64,000 nucleotides of DNA, from contig NZ_CADFEN010000014.1 in the NCBI RefSeq assembly GCF_902833145.1, forward strand, positions 168,462-232,461. The letters run 5' to 3'. Shown here in pieces: positions 37,008-46,152 of this stretch (the first letter of the stretch is position 1; the number at the start of each line of letters is the position of its first letter). A program made the position numbers and the translations under genes. The DNA is from Burkholderia sp. BCC0506. Its GTDB lineage: Bacteria > Pseudomonadota > Gammaproteobacteria > Burkholderiales > Burkholderiaceae. The notes below the pieces were generated by a model. It worked only from the letters and a program-made list of their open reading frames with translations. It ran no database searches and was not told the origin of the DNA.

Positions 37008-37277
37008 TCAGGACGCCGTGCCGTTTTTCAGCGATTCGACGAGTTCGATGTACTGCTGCTTCGCCGCATCCTGCGACGTGCCCTTCAGGGCTTCCCACGC
37101 GTCGTACTTGTATTTGCCGACGATGTCGGTGAAGCCGGGCTTGTCGCCGTGCGCATCGCCGTCGGTCGCCTGCTTGAAGAGCGCGTACAGGCGCAGCAGG
37201 GTCAGGTTGCCCGGCCGTTCCGTCAGTTGCTTGACGTCGATCTGGGCCTGGTCGAATCGGGCGGCGAGTTCGCTCAT
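37008..37277 (-). CDS. acyl-CoA-binding protein
   Basis: 89 residues, the normal size of ACBP, a four-helix protein that binds long-chain acyl-CoA in the cytoplasm. Conserved text includes LLRLYALFKQATDGDAHGDKPG and the ligand-contact segment KYKYDAWEALKGTSQDAAKQQYI. The true start is ATG 37277; the frame continues upstream opposite tsaB only by chance. It is divergent from tsaB. ACBPs are common in eukaryotes and patchy in bacteria. Confidence 0.93.
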   Translation of the reverse strand: MSELAARFDQAQIDVKQLTERPGNLTLLRLYALFKQATDGDAHGDKPGFTDIVGKYKYDAWEALKGTSQDAAKQQYIELVESLKNGTAS

Positions 37278-37433
37278 CGGGTGTCTCCGTAAGGGTTTCA
37301 GATCGGTCGATCTTAACAAGCGGACCGTCGCGCGGGGTCGAGCGATCCTTCCAAACCGCCGCCGCCGCCGCAGGTGCGCACAGATCGGGCCCGATCGCCC
37401 GTGGGAGCGGGGCGGCGCATTACAATGTCGGCC

Positions 37434-38192
37434 ATGACGCAAACAGTGCTCCTCGCCATCGATACGTCGACCGAATACTGCTCGGTCGCGCTGCTGCGCT
37501 CGGCCCCGGCCGATGACGCCGTTTCCACCCCGCAAACCTGGGTCCGTCACGAGCTGACGGGCGCCGTGTCGAGCACGCGCGTGCTGCCGGCGATCCAGGA
37601 ACTCTTCGCCGAATCCGGGCTGACGCTCGCCGACTGCGACGCGATCGCGTTCGGCGCGGGTCCCGGCTCGTTCACGGGCCTGCGTACCGCGACGGGCATC
37701 ACCCAGGGCCTCGCGTTCGGGCGCGGGCTGCCGGTCGTGCCGGTCGGCACGCTGCTCGCGTGCGCCGAGCACGCGCGGCTGCGCGCGCCCGGCACGACCC
37801 GCGTGCTCGCCGCGCTCGACGCACGGATGGATGAAGCCTACTGGGCGGATTTCGAATGGGACGACGGTGCCGGCGACTGGCGCACGCTGCACCCGGCGTC
37901 GCTCGACGTACCGGGCGCCGTCGGCGTGCCCGACGCGCCGTTCACGCTCGCCGGCAATGCGGCCGCGGCGTTCGGCGCGCAGTTGCCGGCCGCCGCGCGG
38001 GCGGCCGCGATCGACGGCGACGCGCTGCCGCATGCGCTGGCGGTCGCGCATGCCGCGCTGCGCGCGTTCCGCGCCGGGCGTGCGGTGCCGGCCGATCAGG
38101 CCGCGCCCGAATACGTGCGCGACAAGGTCGCGCAGACGACTGCCGAGCGCATCGCGGCACGGGCCGCGCGGACGGGCGGAGCGAAGGGATGA
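37434..38192 (+). CDS. tsaB: tRNA threonylcarbamoyladenosine biosynthesis protein TsaB
   Basis: 252 residues of the ASKHA fold. TsaB forms the TsaBDE complex that installs t6A37 on ANN-reading tRNAs. [15 protein letters not shown] is the first phosphate-type motif and [23 protein letters not shown] is the family signature. Start at 37434 (MTQTV); an ATG at 37425 is an alternative. It begins the tsaB-rimI-udg-DUF1853 operon, with each gene overlapping the next. Confidence 0.95.
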   Translation: MTQTVLLAIDTSTEYCSVALLRSAPADDAVSTPQTWVRHELTGAVSSTRVLPAIQELFAESGLTLADCDAIAFGAGPGSFTGLRTATGITQGLAFGRGLPVVPVGTLLACAEHARLRAPGTTRVLAALDARMDEAYWADFEWDDGAGDWRTLHPASLDVPGAVGVPDAPFTLAGNAAAAFGAQLPAAARAAAIDGDALPHALAVAHAALRAFRAGRAVPADQAAPEYVRDKVAQTTAERIAARAARTGGAKG

Positions 38193-38689
38193 CGGGCGTC
38201 CTGCTGAGCGACCGCTATCTGGCGCCGATGACGGATGCCGATCTCGACGAGGTCGTCGCGATCGAGCGTGTCGCGTACGAATTTCCGTGGAGCCGCGGCA
38301 ACTTCGAGGATTCGTTGCGCAACGGCTATCTGGGCGTGTGCCTGCGGCACGTGACGGGATCGCTCGTCGGCTATTGCGTGCTGATGCCCGTGATCGACGA
38401 GATGCATCTGCTGAACCTGTGCGTCGCGCCGGCTGCGCAGCGCGCGGGCGCGGGCCTCGCGCTGCTGCGCGAGGCGGTGCGCATTTCGCGCGCGGAGCGG
38501 CTCGACGGCGTGCTGCTCGAAGTGCGGCCGTCCAATCCGCGCGCGATCCATCTGTACGAGCGCTTCGGCTTCGTGACGATCGGCCGGCGCAAGAACTACT
38601 ATCCGGCGAAGCATCACAGCCGGGAGGACGCGATCGTGATGCGTCTGACGCTGAACAAGGACGAGGGGGATGCGCATGGCGTGGGCTGA
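38189..38689 (+). CDS. rimI: ribosomal protein S18-alanine N-acetyltransferase
   Basis: A 166-residue GNAT enzyme that acetylates the N-terminal alanine of S18 in E. coli. Typical RimI text: [36 protein letters not shown] (acetyl-CoA loop), [19 protein letters not shown] and GRRKNYYP. The ATG overlaps the tsaB stop (ATGA), and the tsaB-rimI pairing is widely conserved, supporting the assignment over a generic GNAT. Confidence 0.93.
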   Translation: MTGVLLSDRYLAPMTDADLDEVVAIERVAYEFPWSRGNFEDSLRNGYLGVCLRHVTGSLVGYCVLMPVIDEMHLLNLCVAPAAQRAGAGLALLREAVRISRAERLDGVLLEVRPSNPRAIHLYERFGFVTIGRRKNYYPAKHHSREDAIVMRLTLNKDEGDAHGVG

Positions 38690-39704
38690 AGCGGCGCTCG
38701 AGGAACTGGGCCTCGCGCAGATCTGGGTGCGGCGCGGGCAGCGCGCGGACGAAGGCGCGGCAGCCGAAGCGCCGGCTGTCGCGCAGACTGCGGCGGCCGG
38801 CGACGGTCCTGTCGTTGCGGCCGAGCGGCCGGGGCGGGCAGCGCGTGCACCGGTGCAGGACGATGCGCCCGCGCCCGTCGCGCGTGGCGCTGCCGGCGGC
38901 GTGCCGGCTCGCGAGGCGGGCGCGCCGGCACACGGTATCGTCGATGGCGATCGCCCGCCTGCGCTGCCGGCATCTCCCGCATCTCCCGATACGATGCCGA
39001 AGGATGATGCGCCACCGGCAGCGGACGACGATTTCGCTTGGTTCGACGCGGCGCCGCAGGGCGAAACCATGTCCGTGCCGCTTGCCGAATCGCACCCCGC
39101 AGGCGCACCGGTCGCCGCGCTCGACTGGGATGCGCTGGCCGCGCGCGTGGCCGACTGCACGCTGTGTCGCCTGTGCGAGAAGCGGACCAACACCGTGTTC
39201 GGCGTAGGCGACCGCGAAGCCGACTGGATGCTGATCGGCGAAGCGCCGGGCGAGAACGAGGACAAGCAGGGCGAGCCGTTCGTCGGCCAGGCCGGCAAGC
39301 TGCTCGACAACATGCTGCATTCGCTGTCGCTCAAGCGCGGCGACAACGTGTACATCGCGAACGTGATCAAGTGCCGGCCGCCCGGCAACCGCAACCCGGA
39401 GCCGGACGAAGTCGCGAGCTGCGAGCCGTATCTGCAGCGCCAGGTCGCGCTCGTGAGGCCGAAGCTGATCGTCGCGCTCGGCCGTTTCGCGGCGCAGACG
39501 CTGCTGAAGACGGACGCGAGCATCGCGTCGCTGCGCGGCCGCGTGCATGCGTACGAGGGCGTGCCGGTGATCGTCACCTACCATCCGGCCTATCTGTTGC
39601 GCAGCCTGCAGGACAAGTCGAAGGCGTGGGCCGACCTGTGCCTTGCGCGCGACACGTTCAAGCGTGCGCAAGGCGCCGACGCGCACGGCCCGGCCGGGTC
39701 ATGA
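38670..39704 (+). CDS. type 4 (iron-sulfur) uracil-DNA glycosylase
   Basis: 344 residues. The catalytic domain (about 150-335) removes uracil from DNA. Four Cys with family-4 spacing, Cys163-x2-Cys166, Cys235 and Cys251, should hold a 4Fe-4S cluster. The active-site motifs are [18 protein letters not shown] and TYHPAYLLR. The first 150 residues are an Ala/Pro-rich low-complexity extension not needed for the fold, preceded by a short [13 protein letters not shown] helix. The start overlaps rimI by 20 bases; ATG 38676 is a near-equal alternative. The downstream DUF1853 gene overlaps its stop. Confidence 0.9.
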   Translation: MRMAWAEAALEELGLAQIWVRRGQRADEGAAAEAPAVAQTAAAGDGPVVAAERPGRAARAPVQDDAPAPVARGAAGGVPAREAGAPAHGIVDGDRPPALPASPASPDTMPKDDAPPAADDDFAWFDAAPQGETMSVPLAESHPAGAPVAALDWDALAARVADCTLCRLCEKRTNTVFGVGDREADWMLIGEAPGENEDKQGEPFVGQAGKLLDNMLHSLSLKRGDNVYIANVIKCRPPGNRNPEPDEVASCEPYLQRQVALVRPKLIVALGRFAAQTLLKTDASIASLRGRVHAYEGVPVIVTYHPAYLLRSLQDKSKAWADLCLARDTFKRAQGADAHGPAGS

Positions 39705-40666
39705 CGACCGGCGCGGCGTTCGCGTTCGTCGATACGCTGCATGACGCCGCGGTGCGCGATCTGGGCTGGCTGCTGGCCAGCCCGAGCCTGCTCACCGCGG
39801 TGCCGGGCGCGCCGCTTGCACACCCGTGGCAGGACGCGGCGGGCCAAGCGGCCGTCGAAGCGTGGCTTGCCGCGCTCGATGCGCAGCCCGGCCCGCTGCA
39901 TCGCGCGCTCGACGGGGTCCGGCCGACCCGGCTCGGCCGCTACGCCGAATGCCTGCTCGAGTACTTTCTGACGTACGGGCCGTTGCTGCGGCTCGTCGCG
40001 GCCAATCTGCCGTTGCGCAGCAACGGCCGCACGCTCGGCGAAGTCGATTTTCTCGTCGATGCGCCGGACGGCCGGCGTTTGCACTGGGAGCTCGCGGTGA
40101 AGTGCTATCTGTGCGCGCCGGTGCGCGACGGCGCGTCGCTCGCCGATTTCGTCGGCCCCAACCTCGTCGACCGGTTCGACCGCAAGCGCAGCCGGCTGCT
40201 CGACCACCAGCTGCGGCTCGGCGAACACGATGGCTTTGCCCGGCTCGGCTACGGCGCGCCGGCCGCCGCGCAGATGTTCGTCAAAGGCTGGCTGTTCCAT
40301 CCGTATGGTGCGCCGGTGCCGCCGGTGTCCGCCGAAATCGCGCCGGATCATCCGCGCGGCTTCTGGCTCACGCACGCGCAGTGGCCGGCGTGGGCGGCCG
40401 CGCAGCATGGCGGTGCGGCATGGAGCGTGCTGCCGAGACTGGCGTGGCTCGCGCCGCGATGTGCCGCCGCCGGCGCCGGTTTCGAACCCGAGCCGCTGGC
40501 GAGCGCACGGGCGCTGCCGGCCGTGCTGGCGACGCGCCAGGCGCCCGATCTGATCGCGATCCATGAAATGAGCGGTGACGGTACGTGGCGCGAGACGGCG
40601 CGCGGTTTCGTCGTGCCCGACGACTGGCCGGTGCGTGCGCAGGCATTCGCGGCGCAGGATCGCTGA
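39701..40666 (+). CDS. DUF1853 family protein, possible PD-(D/E)XK-like nuclease fold
   Basis: 321 residues, no signal peptide or membrane segment. The N-terminal half contains RLGRYAECLLEYFLTYGP, then GEVDFLVDAPDGRRLHWELAVKCYL. The latter has an Asp (116), Glu (130) and Lys (134) in adjacent strands, resembling a variant PD-(D/E)XK active site; from memory DUF1853 is grouped in that superfamily, but this was not checked. Function is unknown. The ATG overlaps the stop of the uracil-DNA glycosylase gene, which suggests a link to DNA repair. Last gene of the tsaB operon. Confidence 0.75.
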   Translation: MTTGAAFAFVDTLHDAAVRDLGWLLASPSLLTAVPGAPLAHPWQDAAGQAAVEAWLAALDAQPGPLHRALDGVRPTRLGRYAECLLEYFLTYGPLLRLVAANLPLRSNGRTLGEVDFLVDAPDGRRLHWELAVKCYLCAPVRDGASLADFVGPNLVDRFDRKRSRLLDHQLRLGEHDGFARLGYGAPAAAQMFVKGWLFHPYGAPVPPVSAEIAPDHPRGFWLTHAQWPAWAAAQHGGAAWSVLPRLAWLAPRCAAAGAGFEPEPLASARALPAVLATRQAPDLIAIHEMSGDGTWRETARGFVVPDDWPVRAQAFAAQDR

Positions 40667-40684
40667 CGCCGCGTCAGCGGCCGC

Positions 40685-41494
40685 TTACCACCAGCGATGA
40701 AAGTGATGGACCGGGCCGACGCCGTGGCCGACGTCGAGGTGCCCGCTCGCGGCGATCGCGCCGCTCAGGTAGGTCTTGGCCTCGCGTACCGCGCTTTCGA
40801 GGTCGGGCTGCTGCGGCAGCAGTGCAGCGATCGCCGACGACAGCGTGCAGCCGGTGCCGTGCGTGTTGCTGACCGGCACGCGCGCGCCGTCGAGCCGCAC
40901 GGTGCCGGTCGCTTCGACGAGCCAGTCGGGGCTCGCGCACGCGTCGGGCAGGTGCCCGCCCTTCATCAGCACGGCGCGCGCGCCCGTCCGCAGCAGGGCT
41001 TGGCCTTGCCGCACCATGTCATCCTCGGTGGTGGCGGGCGCGTCGTTCAGCAGTGCGGCCGCTTCGGGCAGGTTCGGCGTAACGACCGTCGCGAGCGGCA
41101 GCAGCGTGTCGCGCAGCGCGTCGACGGCATCGGGCGCGAGCAGCGCGTGCGCGCTCTTCGAGATCATCACCGTGTCGAGCACGACGAAGCGCGGCGCGTA
41201 ACGGCGCAGCGCGTCGGCCACTGCCTGCACGATCGCCGCGTTGGCGAGCATCCCGATCTTGACCGCATCGATGCGGATGTCGTCGAACACCGCGTCGAGC
41301 TGCGCGGTCACGAACGCGGCGTCCGGCGCATGCACGCCCGTCACGCCGCGCGTGTTCTGCGCGGTCAGCGCGGTGATCACGCTCGCGCCATACGCGCCGA
41401 GCGCGGAAAACGTCTTCAGGTCGGCCTGGATGCCTGCGCCGCCGCCCGAATCGGAGCCGGCGATCGTCAGGAGGTTGGGTATCGGGTGCGTCAT
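40685..41494 (-). CDS. thiD: hydroxymethylpyrimidine/phosphomethylpyrimidine kinase
   Basis: A 269-residue ribokinase-fold enzyme that phosphorylates HMP and HMP-P for thiamine synthesis. Diagnostic segments: [57 protein letters not shown] and the anion-hole [15 protein letters not shown]. It follows lplT by 58 bases on the same strand. It is convergent with the DUF1853 gene. Confidence 0.95.
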   Translation of the reverse strand: MTHPIPNLLTIAGSDSGGGAGIQADLKTFSALGAYGASVITALTAQNTRGVTGVHAPDAAFVTAQLDAVFDDIRIDAVKIGMLANAAIVQAVADALRRYAPRFVVLDTVMISKSAHALLAPDAVDALRDTLLPLATVVTPNLPEAAALLNDAPATTEDDMVRQGQALLRTGARAVLMKGGHLPDACASPDWLVEATGTVRLDGARVPVSNTHGTGCTLSSAIAALLPQQPDLESAVREAKTYLSGAIAASGHLDVGHGVGPVHHFHRWW

Positions 41495-41552
41495 GAGGGC
41501 AACGCGCCGGTTCGACGACCGGCGCCGGCAGACGGAAACGGACAGTGTAGCG

Positions 41553-42860
41553 TCAGTGCCGCGATTCGCCGATCAGCGCGACCGAGTCGAACTGACGCTG
41601 GTTCGCCTGGTGGCGGCGCATCACGAGCCACATCGTCAGGCAGACGAAAGTGCCGAACAGCACGATCACGACGCCGACCGGCACGTCGAGCCACACGAGC
41701 ACCGCATACAGGCACAGCATCACGAGCACCGACAGGTTCTCGTTGAAGTTCTGCACCGCGATCGAGTGGCCGGCCGACAGCAGCACGTGGCCGCGATGCT
41801 GCAGCAGCGCGTTCATCGGCACGACGAAGTAGCCGGACAGCGCGCCGACGCAGATCAGGAAGATGTACGCGACGATCAGGTAGAACGGCAGGCGCAGATG
41901 GCCGAAATGCACGGCCCAGTGCGACGGGAACAGGTCGCGCGTGTAGAACGCCATCAGCATGACAGCGATGCCCATGACGATGCCGACGGGCAGCACGGTC
42001 AGCGACTTCTTCAGCGGGATCCGGGCGGCGGCGGCGATCGCGCCGGCCGCGACGCCGACCGCGACCACGGCCTGCAGGATCGCGCCCTCGGACAGCGACA
42101 TGTTGAGCGACACCTCGGCCCACTTCAGCACGATGAACTGCAGCGTCGCACCCGCGCCCCAGAACAGCGTGGTGACCGCCAGCGAAATCTGGCCGAGCTT
42201 GTCGCGCCAGAGCACCATGAAGCAGTCGGCGAAATCGGTGAGCAGCTTGACCGGGCCGCGTTCCTGCTTCGGGTAACGGGCGCCGGTGTCGGGAATGCGC
42301 AGGTTGAACAGCGCGGCGACCACGTAGATCGCCATGATGATCGCCATCGCGGCTTCGGCGGGCGTGCCGATCCAGGCCGGGGTGTGCGCGATCACGTGCG
42401 ACGCGATGTGCGGGCTGATCAGCGCGCCGCCGAGCACGGTGCCGAGGATGATCGGGCTGACGGTCGTGCCTTCGATCCAGCCGTTCGCGGCGACCAGCCG
42501 GTCGGCCGGCAGCAGTTCGGTGAGAATCCCGTATTTGGCGGGCGAGTAGGCCGCCGCGCCGAAGCCGACGATCCCGTACGCGATCAGCGGGTGGGCGCCG
42601 AACAGCATGATCAGGCAGCCGACCACCTTGATCGAGTTGGTGATGAACATGACGCGGCCCTTCGGGCGCGAATCCGCGAAGGCACCGACATACGCCGCCA
42701 ACACCACATACGACAACACGAAGAACAGCTTCAGCAGCGGTGTCATCCAGTTGGGGGCGTGGAGGTCTTTCAGCAGGGCGATGGCGGCGATGAGGAGCGC
42801 ATTGTCGGCCAGCGACGAGAAAAACTGCGCGGCCATGATGGTGTAAAAACCTTTTTTCAT
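41553..42860 (-). CDS. lplT: lysophospholipid transporter
   Basis: A 435-residue major facilitator protein of the LplT family that flips lysophosphatidylethanolamine inward for re-acylation. About 12 transmembrane segments. Family text: [61 protein letters not shown] and [16 protein letters not shown]. The acyltransferase/ACP synthetase partner (aas) is not next to it here. It probably shares a transcript with thiD and is divergent from alr. Confidence 0.92.
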   Translation of the reverse strand: MKKGFYTIMAAQFFSSLADNALLIAAIALLKDLHAPNWMTPLLKLFFVLSYVVLAAYVGAFADSRPKGRVMFITNSIKVVGCLIMLFGAHPLIAYGIVGFGAAAYSPAKYGILTELLPADRLVAANGWIEGTTVSPIILGTVLGGALISPHIASHVIAHTPAWIGTPAEAAMAIIMAIYVVAALFNLRIPDTGARYPKQERGPVKLLTDFADCFMVLWRDKLGQISLAVTTLFWGAGATLQFIVLKWAEVSLNMSLSEGAILQAVVAVGVAAGAIAAAARIPLKKSLTVLPVGIVMGIAVMLMAFYTRDLFPSHWAVHFGHLRLPFYLIVAYIFLICVGALSGYFVVPMNALLQHRGHVLLSAGHSIAVQNFNENLSVLVMLCLYAVLVWLDVPVGVVIVLFGTFVCLTMWLVMRRHQANQRQFDSVALIGESRH

Positions 42861-43078
42861 CTGATGCGATGCTTTCGTCGCTGCGGCAGGGCCGCGTAGG
42901 CCGCCTGGTATGCGATCGGCTTATTCCGTTCGAAATGGGTTGTGCGCACGGCTTTATAACACGAAAATACGGCAATTCGGACTAGCAAGATTCCCCGATC
43001 GTTCCGCAAATTGTCGGCTTCGGTGCTCAAAAGGCGCGGTAAGCTGATGATTCGCAAGCGTCTTTACGTAAATTTCCC

Positions 43079-44149
43079 ATGCCGCGCCCGATCTCCGCCA
43101 CCATCCACACCGCCGCTCTCGCGAACAATCTCTCCGTCGTCCGCCGCCTTGCCGGCCCGTCCAAGGTCTGGGCGGTCGTCAAGGCCAACGCGTACGGCCA
43201 CGGTCTCGCCCGCGTGTTCCCGGGCCTGCGCGGTACCGACGGCTTCGGCCTGCTCGACCTCGACGAGGCCGTGAAGCTGCGTGAGCTCGGCTGGGCCGGC
43301 CCGATCCTGCTGCTCGAAGGCTTCTTCCGGTCGACCGACATCGACGTGATCGACCGCTACAGCCTGACCACGACCGTCCACAACGACGAGCAGATGCGGA
43401 TGCTGGAAACGGCGCGGCTGTCCAAGCCCGTCAACGTGCAGCTCAAGATGAACAGCGGGATGAACCGGCTGGGTTACACGCCGGAAAAATACCGCGCGGC
43501 GTGGGAACGCGCCCGCGCGTGCCCCGGCATCGGCCAGATCACGTTGATGACCCATTTTTCGGACGCGGACAACGAGCGCGGCGTCGCCGAGCAGCTCGCG
43601 ACGTTCGAGCGCGGCGCGGAAAACATCGCCGGCGCGCGCAGCCTCGCGAATTCGGCGGCCGTGCTGTGGCATCCGGATACGCACTTCGACTGGGTGCGGC
43701 CGGGGATCGTGTTGTATGGCGCGTCGCCGTCCGGGCTGTCGTCCGATATCGCGGACACCGGGCTGAAGCCGGCGATGACGCTCGCATCCGAGCTGATCGC
43801 GGTGCAGACGATCGCGAAGGGCCAGGCGATCGGCTATGGCTCGACGTTTTCGGCGCAGGCGCCGATGCGGATCGGCGTCGTCGCGTGCGGCTACGCGGAC
43901 GGCTATCCGCGCGTCGCGCCGGAAGGCACGCCGGTGATCGTCGACGGCATCCGCACGCGGATCGTCGGCCGCGTGTCGATGGACATGATCACCGTCGACC
44001 TGACGCCGTGCCCGCAGGCCGGTGTCGGCGCGCGGGTCGAGCTGTGGGGCAATGCGCTGCCGATCGACGACGTCGCGCGCCATTGCGGCACGATCGGCTA
44101 CGAGCTGATGTGCGCGATTGCCGCGCGCGTGCCGGTGCGGGCGGAATAA
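43079..44149 (+). CDS. alr: alanine racemase
   Basis: A 356-residue PLP enzyme that makes D-alanine for peptidoglycan. The Schiff-base Lys35 lies in [10 protein letters not shown]. The second catalytic residue, a Tyr, is in [38 protein letters not shown] supplies further conserved active-site text. radA starts 11 bases downstream and is likely co-transcribed. Confidence 0.96.
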   Translation: MPRPISATIHTAALANNLSVVRRLAGPSKVWAVVKANAYGHGLARVFPGLRGTDGFGLLDLDEAVKLRELGWAGPILLLEGFFRSTDIDVIDRYSLTTTVHNDEQMRMLETARLSKPVNVQLKMNSGMNRLGYTPEKYRAAWERARACPGIGQITLMTHFSDADNERGVAEQLATFERGAENIAGARSLANSAAVLWHPDTHFDWVRPGIVLYGASPSGLSSDIADTGLKPAMTLASELIAVQTIAKGQAIGYGSTFSAQAPMRIGVVACGYADGYPRVAPEGTPVIVDGIRTRIVGRVSMDMITVDLTPCPQAGVGARVELWGNALPIDDVARHCGTIGYELMCAIAARVPVRAE

Positions 44150-44160
44150 GGGCGTCGCGC

Positions 44161-45537
44161 GTGGCCAAACAGAAAACCGTTTACGTCTGCAGCGAGTGCG
44201 GCGGACAGACCCCGAAGTGGCAGGGCCAGTGTCCGTCGTGCCAGGCGTGGAACACCCTCGTCGAATCGGTCGCCGAGTCGCCGGCCGCCCATCGCTTCCA
44301 GTCGCTCGCGAAGCGGGCGCCGGTGCAGCGCCTCGTGGACATCGAGGCCGCCGACGTACCGCGCTTCTCCACCGGCATCGGCGAATTCGACCGCGTGCTG
44401 GGCGGCGGGCTGGTGCCGGGCGGCGTCGTGCTGATCGGCGGCGATCCGGGCATCGGCAAGTCGACGCTGCTGCTGCAGTCGCTCGCGGATATCGCGAGCG
44501 AGCGGCGCGCCCTCTATATCAGCGGCGAGGAATCGGCCGCGCAGATCGCGTTGCGCGCGCAACGGCTCGCGCTGCTCGACGGCGGCGCGCCGGCGGCCGA
44601 ACTGAAGCTGCTCGCCGAGATCCAGCTCGAGAAGATCCAGGCCGCGATCGATGCGGAGCGGCCGGACGTGGCCGTCATCGACTCGATCCAGACCGTCTAT
44701 TCCGACGCGCTCACGTCGGCACCCGGTTCGGTCGCGCAGGTGCGCGAATGCGCGGCGCAGCTCACGCGCATCGCGAAACAGTCGGGCACCGCGATCATCA
44801 TGGTCGGGCACGTGACGAAGGAAGGCAACCTGGCCGGCCCGCGCGTGCTCGAGCACATCGTCGATACGGTGCTGTACTTCGAGGGCGACACGCATTCGTC
44901 GTTCCGGCTCGTGCGCGCGTTCAAGAACCGCTTCGGCGCGGTCAACGAGCTCGGCGTGTTCGCGATGACCGAGCGCGGGCTGCGCGGCGTCGCCAACCCG
45001 TCCGCACTGTTCCTGTCGCAGCACGAGCAGGTCGTGCCCGGTTCGTGCGTGCTCGTCACGCAGGAAGGCACGCGCCCGCTGCTCGTCGAAATCCAGGCGC
45101 TCGTCGATACCGCGCACGTGCCGAACCCGCGCCGGCTCGCGGTCGGCCTCGAGCAGAACCGGCTCGCGATGCTGCTCGCGGTGCTGCACCGGCATGCGGG
45201 CATCGCGTGCTTCGACCAGGACGTGTTCCTCAATGCGGTGGGCGGCGTGAAGATCACCGAGCCGGCCGCCGACCTCGCGGTGCTGCTCGCGATTCACTCG
45301 TCGATGCGCAACAAGGCGTTGCCGAAAGGACTGATCGTGTTCGGCGAGGTGGGGCTGGCGGGCGAGATCCGGCCGTCCCCGCGCGGGCAGGAGCGGCTGC
45401 GCGAAGCGGCGAAGCTCGGCTTCACGTCCGCGCTGATCCCGAAGGCGAATGCGCCGAAACAGGCAATCGAAGGGCTGAACGTGATGGCCGTCGAGCGGCT
45501 CGAGCAGGCGATCGACCGCGTGCGCGATCTCGAATGA
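44161..45537 (+). CDS. radA: DNA repair protein RadA (Sms)
   Basis: 458 residues. The N-terminal zinc finger uses Cys 10, 13, 24 and 27 (CSECGG then CPSC). The RecA-like core has Walker A GGDPGIGKST and the RadA-specific KNRFG motif in RAFKNRFGAVNELG. The C-terminal Lon-protease-like domain ends with GEVGLAGEIRPSPRGQERL. It assists branch migration in recombination. GTG 44161 is the start, giving VAKQKTVYVC. Confidence 0.96.
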   Translation: MAKQKTVYVCSECGGQTPKWQGQCPSCQAWNTLVESVAESPAAHRFQSLAKRAPVQRLVDIEAADVPRFSTGIGEFDRVLGGGLVPGGVVLIGGDPGIGKSTLLLQSLADIASERRALYISGEESAAQIALRAQRLALLDGGAPAAELKLLAEIQLEKIQAAIDAERPDVAVIDSIQTVYSDALTSAPGSVAQVRECAAQLTRIAKQSGTAIIMVGHVTKEGNLAGPRVLEHIVDTVLYFEGDTHSSFRLVRAFKNRFGAVNELGVFAMTERGLRGVANPSALFLSQHEQVVPGSCVLVTQEGTRPLLVEIQALVDTAHVPNPRRLAVGLEQNRLAMLLAVLHRHAGIACFDQDVFLNAVGGVKITEPAADLAVLLAIHSSMRNKALPKGLIVFGEVGLAGEIRPSPRGQERLREAAKLGFTSALIPKANAPKQAIEGLNVMAVERLEQAIDRVRDLE

Positions 45538-45686
45538 GCGGCCCCGGTCCGCGCACGGGCTGTGCCGGGCCGGGCGATCTGTCGCGTAATTCGCTGTAAA
45601 GAATATGTAGGCCGCTGTAACCCGCCGGACATCGCTTTTCCCTATCCTTTGCCGGATTGTCGAACCGCGCAATGCGAAGGGAACCT

Positions 45687-45953
45687 ATGTTGAAATCGTA
45701 TGGGGAAGCGCCTGGCGGACGCCTTTACAACCTGCGCGGCTGTCGCGTGTCGGAGCCGATTCGCCAGCCGTGGGGCGGCGGATGCCGGATCGTCGAATGG
45801 ATCGACGAAGAAGGGCGCCTGGCGCGCAAGGTCGTGTCCGAGGATGTGACGGAAGCCGAAGTCGCTGCTGCGATCCGCCGGCCGATCAAAGGGCGCCGGC
45901 ATCTGATGGGCGACGACGAGCAGATGCCGCGCGACACGCTGCCGCGCCGCTGA
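45687..45953 (+). CDS. small conserved protein, DUF2866-like
   Basis: 88 residues, no signal peptide. It contains GGRLYNLRGCRVSEPIRQPWGGGCRIVEWIDEEGRLARKVV and then IRRPIKGRRHLMG. I associate this with the Burkholderia DUF2866 family from memory, unchecked; no function is known. ATG 45687 has AAGGGA at good spacing; ATG 45672 is an alternative. It stands alone and ends at a strong terminator. Confidence 0.7.
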   Translation: MLKSYGEAPGGRLYNLRGCRVSEPIRQPWGGGCRIVEWIDEEGRLARKVVSEDVTEAEVAAAIRRPIKGRRHLMGDDEQMPRDTLPRR

Positions 45954-46013
45954 GCGGATGGCGGGGCCGGCATACGGGCGCCGGCCGACGCGGCCACATC
46001 GAACGTAGCCATG

Positions 46014-46052
46014 ACGACGAGGCCGGGCCCTGGGCGCCCGGCCTCGTCGTTT
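46014..46052. terminator. terminator after the DUF2866-like gene
   Basis: ACGACGAGGCCGGGC pairs perfectly with GCCCGGCCTCGTCGT (15 bp, 7-base loop), followed by TTT. The ABC-F gene converges from the other side. Confidence 0.85.
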
Positions 46053-46152
46053 CCGGGGCCGGCGCGGCCGGGCAGATTCGTGGGTCGTTGGCGCCCCGAC
46101 GTGCCGCGCCGCCGATGAAGCGACCATCGGCTGACAGCGCCGGCAGCCGCGT

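Noticed and set aside
37278-39686. A long fused form of the acyl-CoA-binding protein read upstream on the minus strand
   Set aside because: The upstream part is antisense to tsaB, rimI and the glycosylase; ATG 37277 gives the normal 89-residue protein.
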